Of a DNA stretch of 64,000 nucleotides, positions 47,887-59,916 are shown piece by piece; position 1 is the stretch's first letter; each line of letters starts with the position of its first letter. Both the position numbers and the translations under genes were made by a program. A model generated the notes under the pieces. It searched no databases. It was not told where the DNA came from and was given only the letters and a program-made list of their open reading frames with translations. The DNA comes from Paramecium sonneborni (taxonomy: Eukaryota > Ciliophora > Oligohymenophorea > Peniculida > Parameciidae), in NCBI GenBank assembly GCA_905182985.1, contig CAJJDN010000138.1, positions 221,603 through 285,602 of the forward strand, written 5' to 3'.

Positions 47887-49954
47887 ATGAAGACGATTAT
47901 ACTTATATTATTGAGTGTACAGATCTTGCTTGCTCAGGATCCTTGGGTAACCCACTACACAGCATTTACATCAGCAGAAATAAATGATTTGGATGGTAAA
48001 GAATAATTATAATTATAAGGTTGGGTTGTAAAGAAAGCATTTAAGGGAAATACATTTAGTAAATGTGATAAAATAAGTTTGGTTGGTGGTTATGGAGCTT
48101 TTGGAAAAGGAGCAACAGCATTAAAATAATTGAATCTTCCTCCACATTATAAATTAAAGATTAATGTGCAGTTATGGAAGTAAAAATTAATTTATATAAT
48201 AAAACCTTTAGAATCGATAGTTGGGATAATGAAATAATGTATGTATTAGTTGATGGTTTCATATGGTAAGCAAAGTGGCATTATTCAGAAGGAGCAAATT
48301 TATGCGGTGCAGCAAATGATTGGAAAGAAGCTTTTTATAATATTGAATTTGAAGTTCCTCATAATTCTCCAACTGTAAGTATAGTAATGACTTCAAATTT
48401 GGATGAAGATGCTTTGAATGTAAGATTTATTCTAATATAGGAATCTTGGGCATTTAGAGATTTCAAATTATCATTCTAAAGATGTCATCCAGAATGTTCA
48501 GTTTGTAGTGATAATAAACCAGATAATTGTTTCTTTTGGACAAATGTAGCTACAAATTGGAATAAATAAATATCATTAGAAGGTTGGACATTAGATGGCG
48601 AAGGTAAAGCTGAAGGAAATGAATGTGCAGGAGTATAGCTTTTTGGTGGTTATGGTAAATTAGGAAGAAAAGCTAATTTGTGGAAGAGATTTACAAATTT
48701 ACCACCACATTATTAAGTTAAAGTGAAAGTATAAATGTGGAAGATTGATTCATGGGATAATGAATTATTTTTAATGGAAATTGATGATTAAGAGAAATTT
48801 AGATAAGCATTTGCATATAATGAAGGAGTAGATTTATGTGGTGTTGATACAGGTGCAAAATAAGGAGAAGGATGGGCTGAAAAAATAGTTAATATAGAAA
48901 TTAATGTTCCTCATAAATTCCCAGAAGTAAAAGTGTTAATGAAATCAACATTGGATGAACCACCTGAAAATGAATCATGGGGTGTTAGAGATTTCTAATT
49001 ATTTGCTGCCTAATGTTTCAAAGGTTGTACGGGTTGTACTGGACCTGCTAAATCTGATTGTACTTCATGTGGTTAAGGATTTGATTTAGTAAATGGAGAA
49101 TGCAAAGAAGGAAGTAATTTAATTTAAATATTTTAAATAGTTAAATGGATGACATTAAATAGATTCTTCTTTAATGATGAATAAGATTTCTAAGGATTAT
49201 ATGATTGGGTTCCATCTAATGTTTTCTAAAATTAAAATCCATTTTCAACATGTGGTTAAAAGAAACTGTTTGGTGGTTATTAAAGGTTTGGTCTTAAAGC
49301 TAAAGCTGAAAGAAATTTCAATCTTCCTAAACATTCTAGACTCAGAATCTAATTCTAATTCTGGAAGATTGATTCATGGGATGATGAAAAATTCTAACTC
49401 TTCCTTGATGGCAAAGTTATATTTGAAAGACCATTTGGATTTAGTACTCCAGGATAAGCTAAAATCTGTGGTGCTCCTTAAAGTACTTGGATGACTTATT
49501 TCTTTAATGTTGATGTCATTGTTGAACATACTAATCCTACTGCTAATATTGTTTTAACTTCTACATTAGATTAAGCTGCTGATGATGAATCTTGGGGATT
49601 CAGAGAATTCTAATTACTTTATGAATTAAAAGAAGATTGTGTGGAATTATATACTGAATGTGGATTCAAAGGAACTAAATATGAAATCTGTAGAGACACT
49701 CCTTCACTTGCTAGAGTAATCATTTATTTCTATTTTAGGAAAAAGTTAATTAAGTTAAATCAATTAAGATCCCTCCTGGTGTTATTGTCTAAGGTTTTGA
49801 TGAAGAAGTCTACAAAGGAAAAACTGTTAAATTCTCATCAAGTTAAGATTGCTTAGAAGAAATACAATTTTCTTTCATACAAAAAAAATTTGAAATCATT
49901 CAAGCTGATGACTCTATCCTTGCTGCTAACTTTAGACGTATCAGATTTGATTGA
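47887..49954 (+). CDS. secreted three-repeat protein with beta/gamma-crystallin-like C-terminus
   Basis: 654 residues with introns 48180-48211, 48420-48440, 49114-49140 and 49716-49738. A signal peptide (MKTIILILLSVQILLAQDPW) leads into three about 170-residue repeats. Each has a GWxxxG start, LFGGYGKLGRKA, LPPHYQVKVKVQMWKIDSWD and a closing ESWGVRDFQL. Cys-rich linkers separate them (ECSVCSDNKPDNC, CFKGCTGCTGPAKSDCTSC). The last about 90 residues contain a Greek-key motif, VELYTECGFKGTKYEICRDT, then GKTVKFSSSQDC, typical of beta/gamma-crystallin domains. Secretory-granule proteins with such C-termini are known in Tetrahymena, so a dense-core granule (trichocyst-related) role is inferred. Confidence 0.85.
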
Positions 49955-50020
49955 TTTTATAATCATTACACAATATTATTTCTAATCAAAACTCTCACTT
50001 TATATTTTATTATTTTTTAT

Positions 50021-51760
50021 ATGTAAATTGAATAAAGCATCTTTTTTGATGAATTTAATTCACAGGAGCTCTTAGAAATCTCTAAATGCATATCAGCTAT
50101 CCCTGATCTAATCGATATTAATGTAAAATATTATTCCATTATTTTATAGTTAACTTTCCTTAACATTTCCCAATTTACCTACTCTGCTTAATTACAAAAT
50201 CAAATCGCTACTAATATAAAGTTGTATATAAATTTAACCTTATATCAAGTGAAAACTCATCACACTTGACAGAATCACAAAAAAATCTAGAAGTTGTTAT
50301 CATGCAATAACTTACTGTCCAAGCCAAATTACAAAATAATTTACATTTTGGCTTATTTTTAACAAATAAATAATCAGAATGTAATTTTCCCTTCTTAATT
50401 TAAGCTCAGCACTCAAATCAATGTAAACGGATAAATCTAAATAAATTATTAATTGCAGCAGAAATTCTTAAATTGGAATTTAATTTGTATCATATTTATT
50501 CTTATACAGAAAAAATCTGATGGACTCTTATCCAATTAAATATTCAATAGCAGAATATAATCAGCTTTTTTAACAACTCCACTGTCTGTTCGTAATTCTA
50601 TTTATATGGGCTAAAGTGAAGTCTTACTAACTAATGATTAAATTAATCAACAATCTCATTAATAAAATAAGTATAGATGGATTCATTAAATACCTTTTAA
50701 TATCACTCAAAAAAGATAATAAACAACTTAAACTCAGAATAAATCCAAACCAAGATATTTTGTTTAAGATTATTCTTAATTAAACTAAAATCCTTATACA
50801 GATCCTAAATAAATTAATAAGCAATTTCAAATAACTGGCTGGTTAAGTTCAAAAATTAAATAACATAATAGTAACAGTATTGATGACTAAAATTAAAAAT
50901 TATAATAAAATTAGATTACCAATTAAAACTCCGGTTTTAAGTTGATTATCAAACAATAGAAAATATAATCAAATAATAATTAATCTAAAGAGGGACATAT
51001 TATAATTACTCTACCTAAATCAAAAAAGAAATTTGACAGTTTCTCTTCAAAATAGAAAAAACATTCAAATAGCGTGGATTAAATTAACATTAATCGACAT
51101 TTTAAAAGATTGCTATAAACTTCAGAACCTAGAGAATTATACGCTAAACCATTCTTTTATTCATAATATTCAAAAATTTCGAAAATTACTGTTTCATCAT
51201 CTCCAGAAAGTTTAATATCAAATTTATACAAGCCCAACAAAAAATAGAAGAGAAAGTTCTAAAATTATAGTAATACTGACGATTACCTTCAATAATAATA
51301 TTATTCAGATGATAGTTTTGAGGGTAAGTCTTAAAAAATCAATAAAGTAGATTTATATCAATTGTCATAAGTAAGATAAAACTCTCTCCGAAATACTTAT
51401 GAGTAATCAAATTTTAATTTTACATCAAGCAAGAAAAATAACTTGAATTCATATAAACATATTTAAAATGAATATCAGGAAAGTCCTAATCAGAATTTTC
51501 AAAGTTATTAAAAAGCTGTAGACTCCAAATCGATATTTTAAAATTCTGATAATGTAGAAGAATAAAATAGAAATTCGAATATGTAAGAGTACTCAAACTT
51601 TCATTATTTCTAAGATAATTAGACTGAAAGTTTAATACATTACAATCCTTTTTCTTCAAAAGAACCAATTTAAATTAAATTAAATATCAAATAATTTATT
51701 ACATCTGAGTAGTAAATAAATCAATCTTAAAATTCTCCTATGGCTTGTAATTTTTAATGA
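50021..51760 (+). CDS. Q/N/S-rich, mostly disordered protein
   Basis: 543 residues with four introns (50123-50149, 50221-50249, 50381-50409, 50487-50509), all in the first 500 nt. The remaining 1.25 kb is one exon. The N-terminal about 110 residues look helical (IFFDEFNSQELLEISKCISA, NLEVVIMQQLTVQAKLQNNL). The rest is Gln/Asn/Ser/Tyr-rich with basic patches and no domain. The N-terminal helices could be an oligomerisation or binding module. The low-complexity remainder is of a kind found in ciliate cortical and RNA-granule proteins, and no function is claimed. Confidence 0.7.
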
Positions 51761-52254
51761 TATTTTAGTTAATTTGTTAAAATAATAGAATAATAGGCTT
51801 GCGGCTCATAATTAATGATGACTTTACTTTATTTGATTGCCAAGTTATATTTTTTAATTAGATATTATATATTTCATGATTTTTAATATGACATAAGTTT
51901 ATTAATTTATTATTTAATAAAAAACAATTTATGTTTCAAAACCATACACCTTTCTACCAATTATTTATAAGGATGAAATAATTAAACACGGGGAAATGAA
52001 GTTCTTGTATAAATGAACAAAAATAAAACGAATTTGAAGAAGTAAACCTAGATTTATCTATTTCTCCAAAAAAAAGTGATACCAATAAAGAATATTGATA
52101 TATTGAGAGGATTGAAAACTTAGTAGGTAGCTCCTAATTATTGTTCTCAGAATTTAATATTCAAATTATGATAATTTTATTGAATTAAAATTATAATTCA
52201 ATCAGTAAAATATTTAAAGTTCATGTATTAAAATAAGTATTCTGTCAAAAATAA
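51761..52254. other. intergenic; one weak small ORF
   Basis: A 52-codon plus-strand frame from about 52013 (contains IPIKNIDILRGLKTQQ) is the only candidate and is not convincing. Confidence 0.3.
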
Positions 52255-52983
52255 TCAAGAATTAAGTACTAATTGATCACTACTTTACTTTTAAACTTCT
52301 TCTGGTTCATTTTATTTCACTTTTTTCTCAAGAGGAGTGCTTTCTTCTTATTTTTTTTATTTTTGTATCTGTGGCTATCTATAGAGTTCCTTATGATAAG
52401 CATCAAGCTATTTCATGAAGCCCATATTAGGTTAAGCTATTGTTCTCTTTGATTGGAGGAGTTTAAGGGCTTAAAGTGGTGTCATTTATAAATATTTTAT
52501 TAAATAAGCAATAACAAAGGAAGCAGACCTAGATTTACCAGCAAAACTTTTAATATATATGATAAAATACCAATGGATAAGTACATTTTACTTTTTTTAG
52601 ATGGCAGAATGAATGAAATCATTAGCTATCTCAAACTTTGACTTGATTTCCTAATCTACACTATCGTTGATATTAATGAGAAGAGATTTAAAATCTTCTG
52701 GTTAATAAGGAAATATTGGCATCTCGCACACACTTAGAATATGGGTTATTTAAGCTGTTATTTATACATTTTATATACTTTCAAAGAGTTTTTTTTTATT
52801 CAAGACTGTTCCTAAACACCCTATATATAGATTTGGTATGACCAAATTTGGCGAACTATCTTCTTTTAGTTGTTTTACAACTAAAAACGCCTTAACTTTC
52901 TCTAAAATTGCTTTGACATTCAATTCTTCTGGAAAATCAGCCATTTCATCAAGAATTTCAAAATGTTCCATCTAGCTTTTCAT
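52255..52983 (-). CDS. dual-specificity protein phosphatase
   Basis: 226 residues with introns 52755-52778 and 52547-52570. The DSP fold begins NLVIPNLYIGCLGTVLNKKK. Then come ITHILSVCEMPIFPY, the general-acid region ININDSVDQEI and FEIANDFIHSAIQKKQNVLI. The signature is HCFAGKSRSASFVIAYLI (HCx5R), with the nucleophile Cys and P-loop Arg intact. The second intron interrupts the signature between Cys codon bases, so an unspliced reading hides the active site. A Lys/Glu/Gln-rich tail follows. It probably dephosphorylates MAP-kinase-type substrates. An in-frame ATG four codons upstream of the obvious Met was taken as the start. Confidence 0.88.
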
Positions 52984-53715
52984 CGAATAAAGTTTTAGAT
53001 TTTTCTTAAATTATGAAATTTAATTAATTAGTTAGAAGAAAATATATATTTCATTTATAAATCAATTTATTTTATTCTATCTTCAGATGCATGTGAATCA
53101 TATCTTTAAAATATATTTCTTATAGAATTATAAATATATCAAATTTTATTCAATAAATTACGATTCAAAAAGAAAAAGCCTTCAAAAATGTTGTTAGAAA
53201 TAAATATCCCATATATTAAATCATAATAGAGAAAAGAAGTATTTAATACTTTACAATCTATATAATGTTATTATAAGCACATTCTAATATTCTGAAAAGA
53301 TAATTTTTAATAAATAACCTAATTTAAAGTATTGGTGCAAAATGTTTAGTATTACAAAAATTTTTATCCTTGATTTTTTGAAATTCAATACTTTTTGCAT
53401 ACATTTATTTGAGTCATAAAATTTAACTTTAAGAATCTTAAATAAAAATTTATTAATGCAATGACGGGAATGTTTTGAAGCTAATAATCTATTTCTAGAT
53501 TGTTAGATTATATTTAATTTAAATTTGGAATAATAATCCATAAAATTTTTATTTTTGATTAAATTAAAATTATCTAATAAAACATAATAATTAAAAGTAA
53601 AAATAATATATAAATAAGTTGAATTAATTTATATAAACAATTCAAAGATTCAATTATCATATTTATCAAAATAATATAAAAGCAATCCAAAAATATATTA
53701 ATAATTAAATAAAAT
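52984..53715. other. intergenic, no gene recognised
   Basis: A+T-rich. It overlaps the start of duplication C at 53354. Confidence 0.4.
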
Positions 53716-54471
53716 TCATCTTTTGGTATAGGAACTAGTAAGATAAGATATATTAGATTACTTGTATCCAAGCGTTCCAATTCCAGCTTGTTAAATGATT
53801 TTATTATTTTTCTCGAATTTCTCATTTATCTGTTTATTAAGTGTTGATTTTTGCTGCATATCCATTGAATCAATAGTGTATTGTTTCTTCAAAAGAGGAG
53901 TTAAATTATTTTAAGTATATTGAGTATTAACTGATGATGGTGAGTACTATTAAAATCTAAAAAGTCAATAAATGATACTCAAAGAATTATTTTTTGTCTG
54001 GTACAAAACTATGAGTCAGAGCATATCTATCTACACTCATTTATTAATTTAATTATCCCAACATAGTTTTAGGAATGGCAACTATTTCATACTCATCCAT
54101 GTCTATTTGATTAAAATCTGGTTATATTCTTAATGGTATATTTTTTAATTATTTATATCTATCATCTATGTAGGATTTTTGCTCAGTTGCATTTTGGGTT
54201 GATTTTATAACTTAGTTTCCTGTATTACAAAATTTCTAGGAATATTTAGTGCAATTTCTTTATTTTGGAGAAATCTAAATATTAGTAAAAACATGAGATT
54301 TAGTTTCTCTGATTCCTTCAGTATATAAATTAGTCTGTTTTTTTATGGGAGATAAGTCTTCATTTTCTTAAATATATTGATTGTTCTTAACAATAGGCAA
54401 AGAAGGCTTATTTACCATTCCAATAACTCCATCTTTGTTCATCACTGTCATCTTTCCTTTAAATCGAGATT
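53354..54471. repeat. direct duplication C, copy 1
   Basis: 1,118 nt repeated at 54473-55590 with no difference that I noticed. The copies are separated only by the N at 54472. Confidence 0.95.
53716..54471 (-). pseudogene. truncated duplicate of the 54835-55600 gene
   Basis: The same coding sequence and intron (53957-53978) as the complete copy, but the first four codons including ATG are lost at the N. Part of duplication C. Confidence 0.85.
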
Positions 54472-54472
54472 N

Positions 54473-55590
54473 ACAAAAATTTTTATCCTTGATTTTTTGA
54501 AATTCAATACTTTTTGCATACATTTATTTGAGTCATAAAATTTAACTTTAAGAATCTTAAATAAAAATTTATTAATGCAATGACGGGAATGTTTTGAAGC
54601 TAATAATCTATTTCTAGATTGTTAGATTATATTTAATTTAAATTTGGAATAATAATCCATAAAATTTTTATTTTTGATTAAATTAAAATTATCTAATAAA
54701 ACATAATAATTAAAAGTAAAAATAATATATAAATAAGTTGAATTAATTTATATAAACAATTCAAAGATTCAATTATCATATTTATCAAAATAATATAAAA
54801 GCAATCCAAAAATATATTAATAATTAAATAAAATTCATCTTTTGGTATAGGAACTAGTAAGATAAGATATATTAGATTACTTGTATCCAAGCGTTCCAAT
54901 TCCAGCTTGTTAAATGATTTTATTATTTTTCTCGAATTTCTCATTTATCTGTTTATTAAGTGTTGATTTTTGCTGCATATCCATTGAATCAATAGTGTAT
55001 TGTTTCTTCAAAAGAGGAGTTAAATTATTTTAAGTATATTGAGTATTAACTGATGATGGTGAGTACTATTAAAATCTAAAAAGTCAATAAATGATACTCA
55101 AAGAATTATTTTTTGTCTGGTACAAAACTATGAGTCAGAGCATATCTATCTACACTCATTTATTAATTTAATTATCCCAACATAGTTTTAGGAATGGCAA
55201 CTATTTCATACTCATCCATGTCTATTTGATTAAAATCTGGTTATATTCTTAATGGTATATTTTTTAATTATTTATATCTATCATCTATGTAGGATTTTTG
55301 CTCAGTTGCATTTTGGGTTGATTTTATAACTTAGTTTCCTGTATTACAAAATTTCTAGGAATATTTAGTGCAATTTCTTTATTTTGGAGAAATCTAAATA
55401 TTAGTAAAAACATGAGATTTAGTTTCTCTGATTCCTTCAGTATATAAATTAGTCTGTTTTTTTATGGGAGATAAGTCTTCATTTTCTTAAATATATTGAT
55501 TGTTCTTAACAATAGGCAAAGAAGGCTTATTTACCATTCCAATAACTCCATCTTTGTTCATCACTGTCATCTTTCCTTTAAATCGAGATT
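54473..55590. repeat. direct duplication C, copy 2
   Basis: Second 1,118-nt copy, continuous with unique sequence at 55591. Positions 54473-54834 hold no gene. Confidence 0.95.
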
Positions 55591-55600
55591 TAAAATCCAT
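54835..55600 (-). CDS. unknown basic Gln/Ser/Asn-rich protein
   Basis: 247 residues with one intron (55076-55097). It starts MDFKSRFKGKMTVMNKDGVI and contains MDEYEIVAIPKTMLGQLNQQ. The end is IIQQAGIGTLGYKQSNISYL, then TSSYTKR. The intron is needed to pass an early TGA and reach this terminus. A 252-nt standard-code frame in the same place is only an overlapping shadow. No domain, signal or membrane segment is recognised. Confidence 0.7.
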
Positions 55601-55636
55601 TAATCAATAAATTTATAAATAATTATAATCGACTAA

Positions 55637-56909
55637 ATGAATCAATTTTATGGAAATTTTGTTAACTTAGATACTTCTATTGTACAATAATTTCTCTATC
55701 TAGGGAATTAATCATAATCTACCCTTCTATCAAAAAGCAACAAAACATATATTTAATAATTAAAACGTTAAACAAGAACTAAATGAATAAAGTTTACAAT
55801 GCAATATTTATCTCTTTTTATCAATTGTTCATGGAATCAAACGATTAAATAAACTATTTATTCAGTCATGTTCTAATAGAGATTAATTTCTTTATTTATT
55901 CGACACTCAGCAATATTCTCTCCTACTTTACAAAGTTCTCTAAATTGTAAATCAATATTTCAATGATGATGACTCAAAAATTTAATTTGAGAAACATGCA
56001 ATAAATAAATCTTGGCATTCTTCTGAATAGACTCTATAATAAACATCATCTTTTTAGACATCTGCTAACAACGAAAAGTTTTAGTAGAAAATAAAAAAAA
56101 TTATTTCAACTGACTTAGATCCGTTAAAATCATTGATTCATAAAGTTTAGGATTAAAATAGATCATATTAAAATTCATAAGCTAAAATAAATTATACACC
56201 CCAAGTGTCATTTCACTAAAATAATAAACAAATGAAATAAAGTTCATTGAAAGATTAATTAAAAGAAAAAATAGCTAAATTGGCTATGTAAAATACATAT
56301 CATTGTTAGGAGAAAATGATTAAATCTAGTTCAGATTTAATTTAATAAACTCAAAATTATATAGCTGTTAATGAGTCTTTGAATGAAAAATAGATAGAGA
56401 AAGAAATAATTTAAAAACAGAATAAAATAAATTTTGGGTAATAAATGTTATTTAATAATCTTATCCAAAAAGAGGATTAAATTGGGTTTTAACAAAATAA
56501 ACAATTGAAAACAATGCAAGAACCGATTCCAACATTTGTTTAGAATAAAAAAACTGATTTTGCAGTTCAAACTTCAGAATAGTAAATTGATGTATAAATA
56601 GTTTAAAAAAAAAAAGAAGAGTAAAACATAGTGTAAAATGAAGAGTAGAATAATTAGAATAATGTTCGAACCAATGAAAACGATTAAGGTGAGAAGAAAT
56701 AAGAAATTTCTGTGAATAGGGTAAGATATTGCCAAGAATGTAAAAATAAAAATAAATATAATAATGGTACTTCAAGTGCTTCTCCATAAAAAAGTGATAG
56801 ACACAATCGTGAAATATATTCAATAGATTATGTACAGCACAAAAGAAAATTAGGAAGTAATTGTATGAATAGAAATTTTAACATTTTAACGAATGCATAG
56901 TTAGAATGA
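55637..56909 (+). CDS. unknown protein, folded N-terminus and Gln/Lys-rich tail
   Basis: 416 residues with one intron (55682-55703) directly after the first 15 codons. Residues 15-130 are helical (IYLFLSIVHGIKRLNKLFIQ, YSLLLYKVLQIVNQYF). The rest is Gln/Asn/Lys-rich with coiled-coil segments (LKDQLKEKIAKLAMQNTYHC) and a small Cys pair (YCQECKNK). It starts 36 nt from the divergent gene at 55600, so both share a very short promoter region. Function unknown. Confidence 0.7.
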
Positions 56910-56941
56910 ATGAAAAACTAAATAAAATTTAATTATTTATA

Positions 56942-57897
56942 ATGTCAATTCTAACTTTGTATTAGTCTAATTCGAAATCAGCTATGTCTAAAGATAGGGT
57001 GGAAGGTCAATCTGCAACAACGCCAATGAAATTAATTAAATCTTAACAATAGGATAGAGAAAAACTTTATAATAGTAATATAATGCAGAAAGCTTTAATT
57101 GAATCTTGCAAGAAAAGTAAAGAGAATAGAATGAATTCACCAACATTTAAAGTGACAGACACTATAATTTAAGTATGTGTTGAAAATAAAATAGGCAAAT
57201 TAAGATGCACCAACATAAAAATCCGGGAAAAAGAAAGGTATATTTAGTGGAATAGATTCCTAAATAGACCCTTTTAGAAATGTTCATACATCTACAAACA
57301 AGACAAATGTAAAGTTAATGATGTTTAATGATGGTCATTTTATGAAGAAATATCAACAAAAATAAACAGATATTTAATAAGAAAAAAACCATAGATATTC
57401 AATAAAAGTGTTTCAGTAAGAGCCAAGATAAGATGTGGCTCAAAAAAAAGTAAGAAAGAGCGTTCCAGGATAGCCAGTAGCAAAGGATCCAATCTTATCT
57501 CCAGATTCAAAAGTTGATAAGAAAGTAAAAGAGTAAATAAATTATTAGCTCAGAATTTCTTGTTCATAAAGAAATGAACATAAAGAATAGATAGAAAGTA
57601 TAAGAACATATTAACATGCTAATTCATCTTTGGGGTTTCGTGGAAGTGTTTAAGAAGGGTAAAAAAATAATGTAAGTCCAATTAAAATGAGAGATAGTAA
57701 TACATATAAAAGTGATATGAAAAATATATTAACTTCAGATGAGAACTTTTTAAAACTTGTAATTTTTAGAATCTATATATTGATAGTTTTCTCGAACTGA
57801 TTATAAAGGAAGTGATAATATTAAGAAATCAAAGAAACTATGCTTAAAAATGGATGTTCCTCGACCAATATCAGCATTTGCTTTATATGAAAAGTGA
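56942..57897 (+). CDS. unknown basic disordered protein
   Basis: 301 residues with introns 57173-57194 and 57759-57786. It begins 32 nt after the previous gene. It is Lys/Ser/Gln/Asn-rich with no hydrophobic core. Readable landmarks are KGIFSGIDSQIDPFRNVHTS, RKSVPGQPVAKDPILSPDSK and the terminal KLCLKMDVPRPISAFALYEK. Proline-directed serines (ILSPDS) suggest kinase sites. No family was recognised. Confidence 0.7.
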
Positions 57898-58108
57898 TAT
57901 ATAAATTTTAAATTAATTTACGTTATTAATTTCTGTATAAAGGTGTTGTAATAAAAAATATGAAATGACAAGTGTATAAATAAGATGCTTGAGTGTGTTT
58001 TAACAATCTCTACAAAGATTTTCTAATTTTCACATAATATTAAGATCTATCATTTTATGTTACTTTAGACTATTTTAACAAAGAATAAATGATTATTATC
58101 TTTTGATA

Positions 58109-58294
58109 ATGAGAACACTTCTCTCTATGATTAAAACAAACTTAAAGAGTATAGAAAGGCAATAGCACTTTGAATAGGTTGATGAAGTACTTTTGAGAGT
58201 TCTAACTTTGTAATAAGAGATAAATAGGTTAGGAATGTTCTAAACTGGGTGATACTAATTGATTTGATTTCATAGAATAGGGGATGATGATTGA
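58109..58294 (+). CDS. small coiled-coil protein
   Basis: 52 residues with one intron (58249-58275, GTGATA...CATAG). It reads MRTLLSMIKTNLKSIERQQH, FEQVDEVLLRVLTLQQEINR and LGMFQTGIGDDD-TGA. The heptad pattern is regular, and the spliced end with an acidic DDD looks genuine. Unspliced, it ends at QTG. Small single-helix subunits of complexes look like this. No specific match is claimed. Confidence 0.5.
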
Positions 58295-58380
58295 AATGAA
58301 AGTTGTCAAGATAATGGTTTGGAAAATTAAAAGATAAATAAATGCATATATGAATTAAAGTATGCAAATTATTGCTAGAA

Positions 58381-59705
58381 ATGAGTAGTTAACAAAGAAG
58401 ATTCGAATAGATTGGTTGTCTTCGAACTGGTGAATATAAGGGCTAAGTATTATTTATGAAACAAATTAATTATTTTCAATAAGCATTTTCTTAATTGAAT
58501 AGATAGGTTCTGGATTTGATTATATTAAGTTAGTAGCTAAGTATGAAGAATAAACCTGATGAATAGTAGCAAAATTAAAATAAAAGCTCATAATTCGAAG
58601 ACAATAATGGAATTGATTTTGGCATTCGCAAAGTGATTAAATTAGGAGAGAATGGAGATAATAATAGTGCAGACATTAGCATTAATTTAGCCACTAATTT
58701 GCAATACAAATCTTAAAGAGTCAAGGAATAACAAAAATAAGTGATTTAGTAAATTAAGCATCTTGCACGACAAGGCTCACATATGTATGTAACTATCTTT
58801 ATATGTCATTATGATCTCTCTAAATACTGTTTCACATATTCCTTATATTATTTTATTGCTTATTTATTATTATTTTAGCACCGGATATTTAGAGCTCCCA
58901 ACAGAGGTAATAAACTAATATAAAAAGAAAAGCAATTCACATGCCTTAATAGATGAAGTGTTATTAGAGTAAGTACTTTTTCATCACTCTCCAAAATACT
59001 ATTTCCTTATATTCATCATTTATTTTTTCATTTTATTTTTACTTAGTAAGTTTTTACCGCCAAACTCCATCACTCCACTTATATTTACTAAAAAATTACC
59101 ATAAGGAGGATAGTATAGACACAAAGGAACACAACCATTGTGGGTAAATGCCTTTGAAGGTCTTCTAAGTGTTGTGGTCTAATTGTATTACAAGAGTGAT
59201 TAGAAATTAGCTGAATTTATGAAAGAAAAGGTCTTAATTGATAGTAAAAAAGACATTAAGCTAGTATATATAACAATTTATTTAAGGAAAAGAAACCAGG
59301 CAGAAAAAAGAAAATAATCGATAACGATTCACCCAATCAAGAACAAATCGAATAATAATAGCCAAACAACCAGAATGCTTACTCTCTTTTATAATAGGAT
59401 GTCTTAGATATACTCATTTCTCCCCTAAGGACCGATTTTTCATTTGGTATTATATCCATTTTAACTTATAGAAACTTGGACAACTAAAGAAATTGCCATA
59501 TTCGAATGTGGATTATGTAGATATGGCAAATAATACGAATTCTTGTCACATCTAGTATTTTTATACTTTATTGCTGTAGATTAAAACCAAAAATGCACAA
59601 GATATTATTCAATTTTATTACAATTGGAAATTCACAAGCCATTATAAGCTATGGAAAATAAATAAAGCATATTATCATCGCAGCAACCTTAATAACTATG
59701 TATGA
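58381..59705 (+). CDS. SANT-domain corepressor-like protein (ELM2-SANT type)
   Basis: 359 residues with five introns: 58785-58878 (94 nt), 58969-59046 (78 nt), 59264-59286, 59447-59471 and 59555-59579. ITGYLELPTEVINQYKKKSN and GTQPLWVNAFEGLLSVVVQL precede a basic AT-hook-like patch (KKPGRKKKI). The SANT domain follows: ETWTTKEIAIFECGLCRYGK, then IKTKNAQDIIQFYYNWKFTS. This E-x-FE-x-GL-x-x-YGK pattern and the FYYxWK end are those of ELM2-SANT corepressors (MTA, CoREST, TRERF/MIDEAS), which recruit histone deacetylases. The two first introns are far longer than any others in the window. Confidence 0.8.
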
Positions 59706-59916
59706 AATGATTTTATTTTGCCATCATCTGTTTTATTTTATTGATAATACACTATCAAATTTACAAATTACATACTCAAATTCCCTCCCCCCCCCTTTCA
59801 CTTATTTTTTATACCACATTTTATAATTATTAAATTAAGAAAAATATTAAATAAAACCATTTTTTAGTTATTCTTATCATAGCAAATTACATCTAATAAG
59901 TATAAATTAAACGCTA

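Noticed and set aside
53574..53825. Hydrophobic 83-residue minus-strand protein (also at 54693-54944)
   Set aside because: It lies in another frame over the Gln/Ser-rich gene, and its composition is what AT-rich antisense or out-of-frame DNA gives.
56461..56823. 120-residue minus-strand membrane-like protein
   Set aside because: Antisense to the Gln/Lys-rich exon of the 55637-56909 gene.
59787..59795. Telomeric C-rich repeat
   Set aside because: No C4A2 or C3A3 repeats flank it, and gene sequence continues on both sides.
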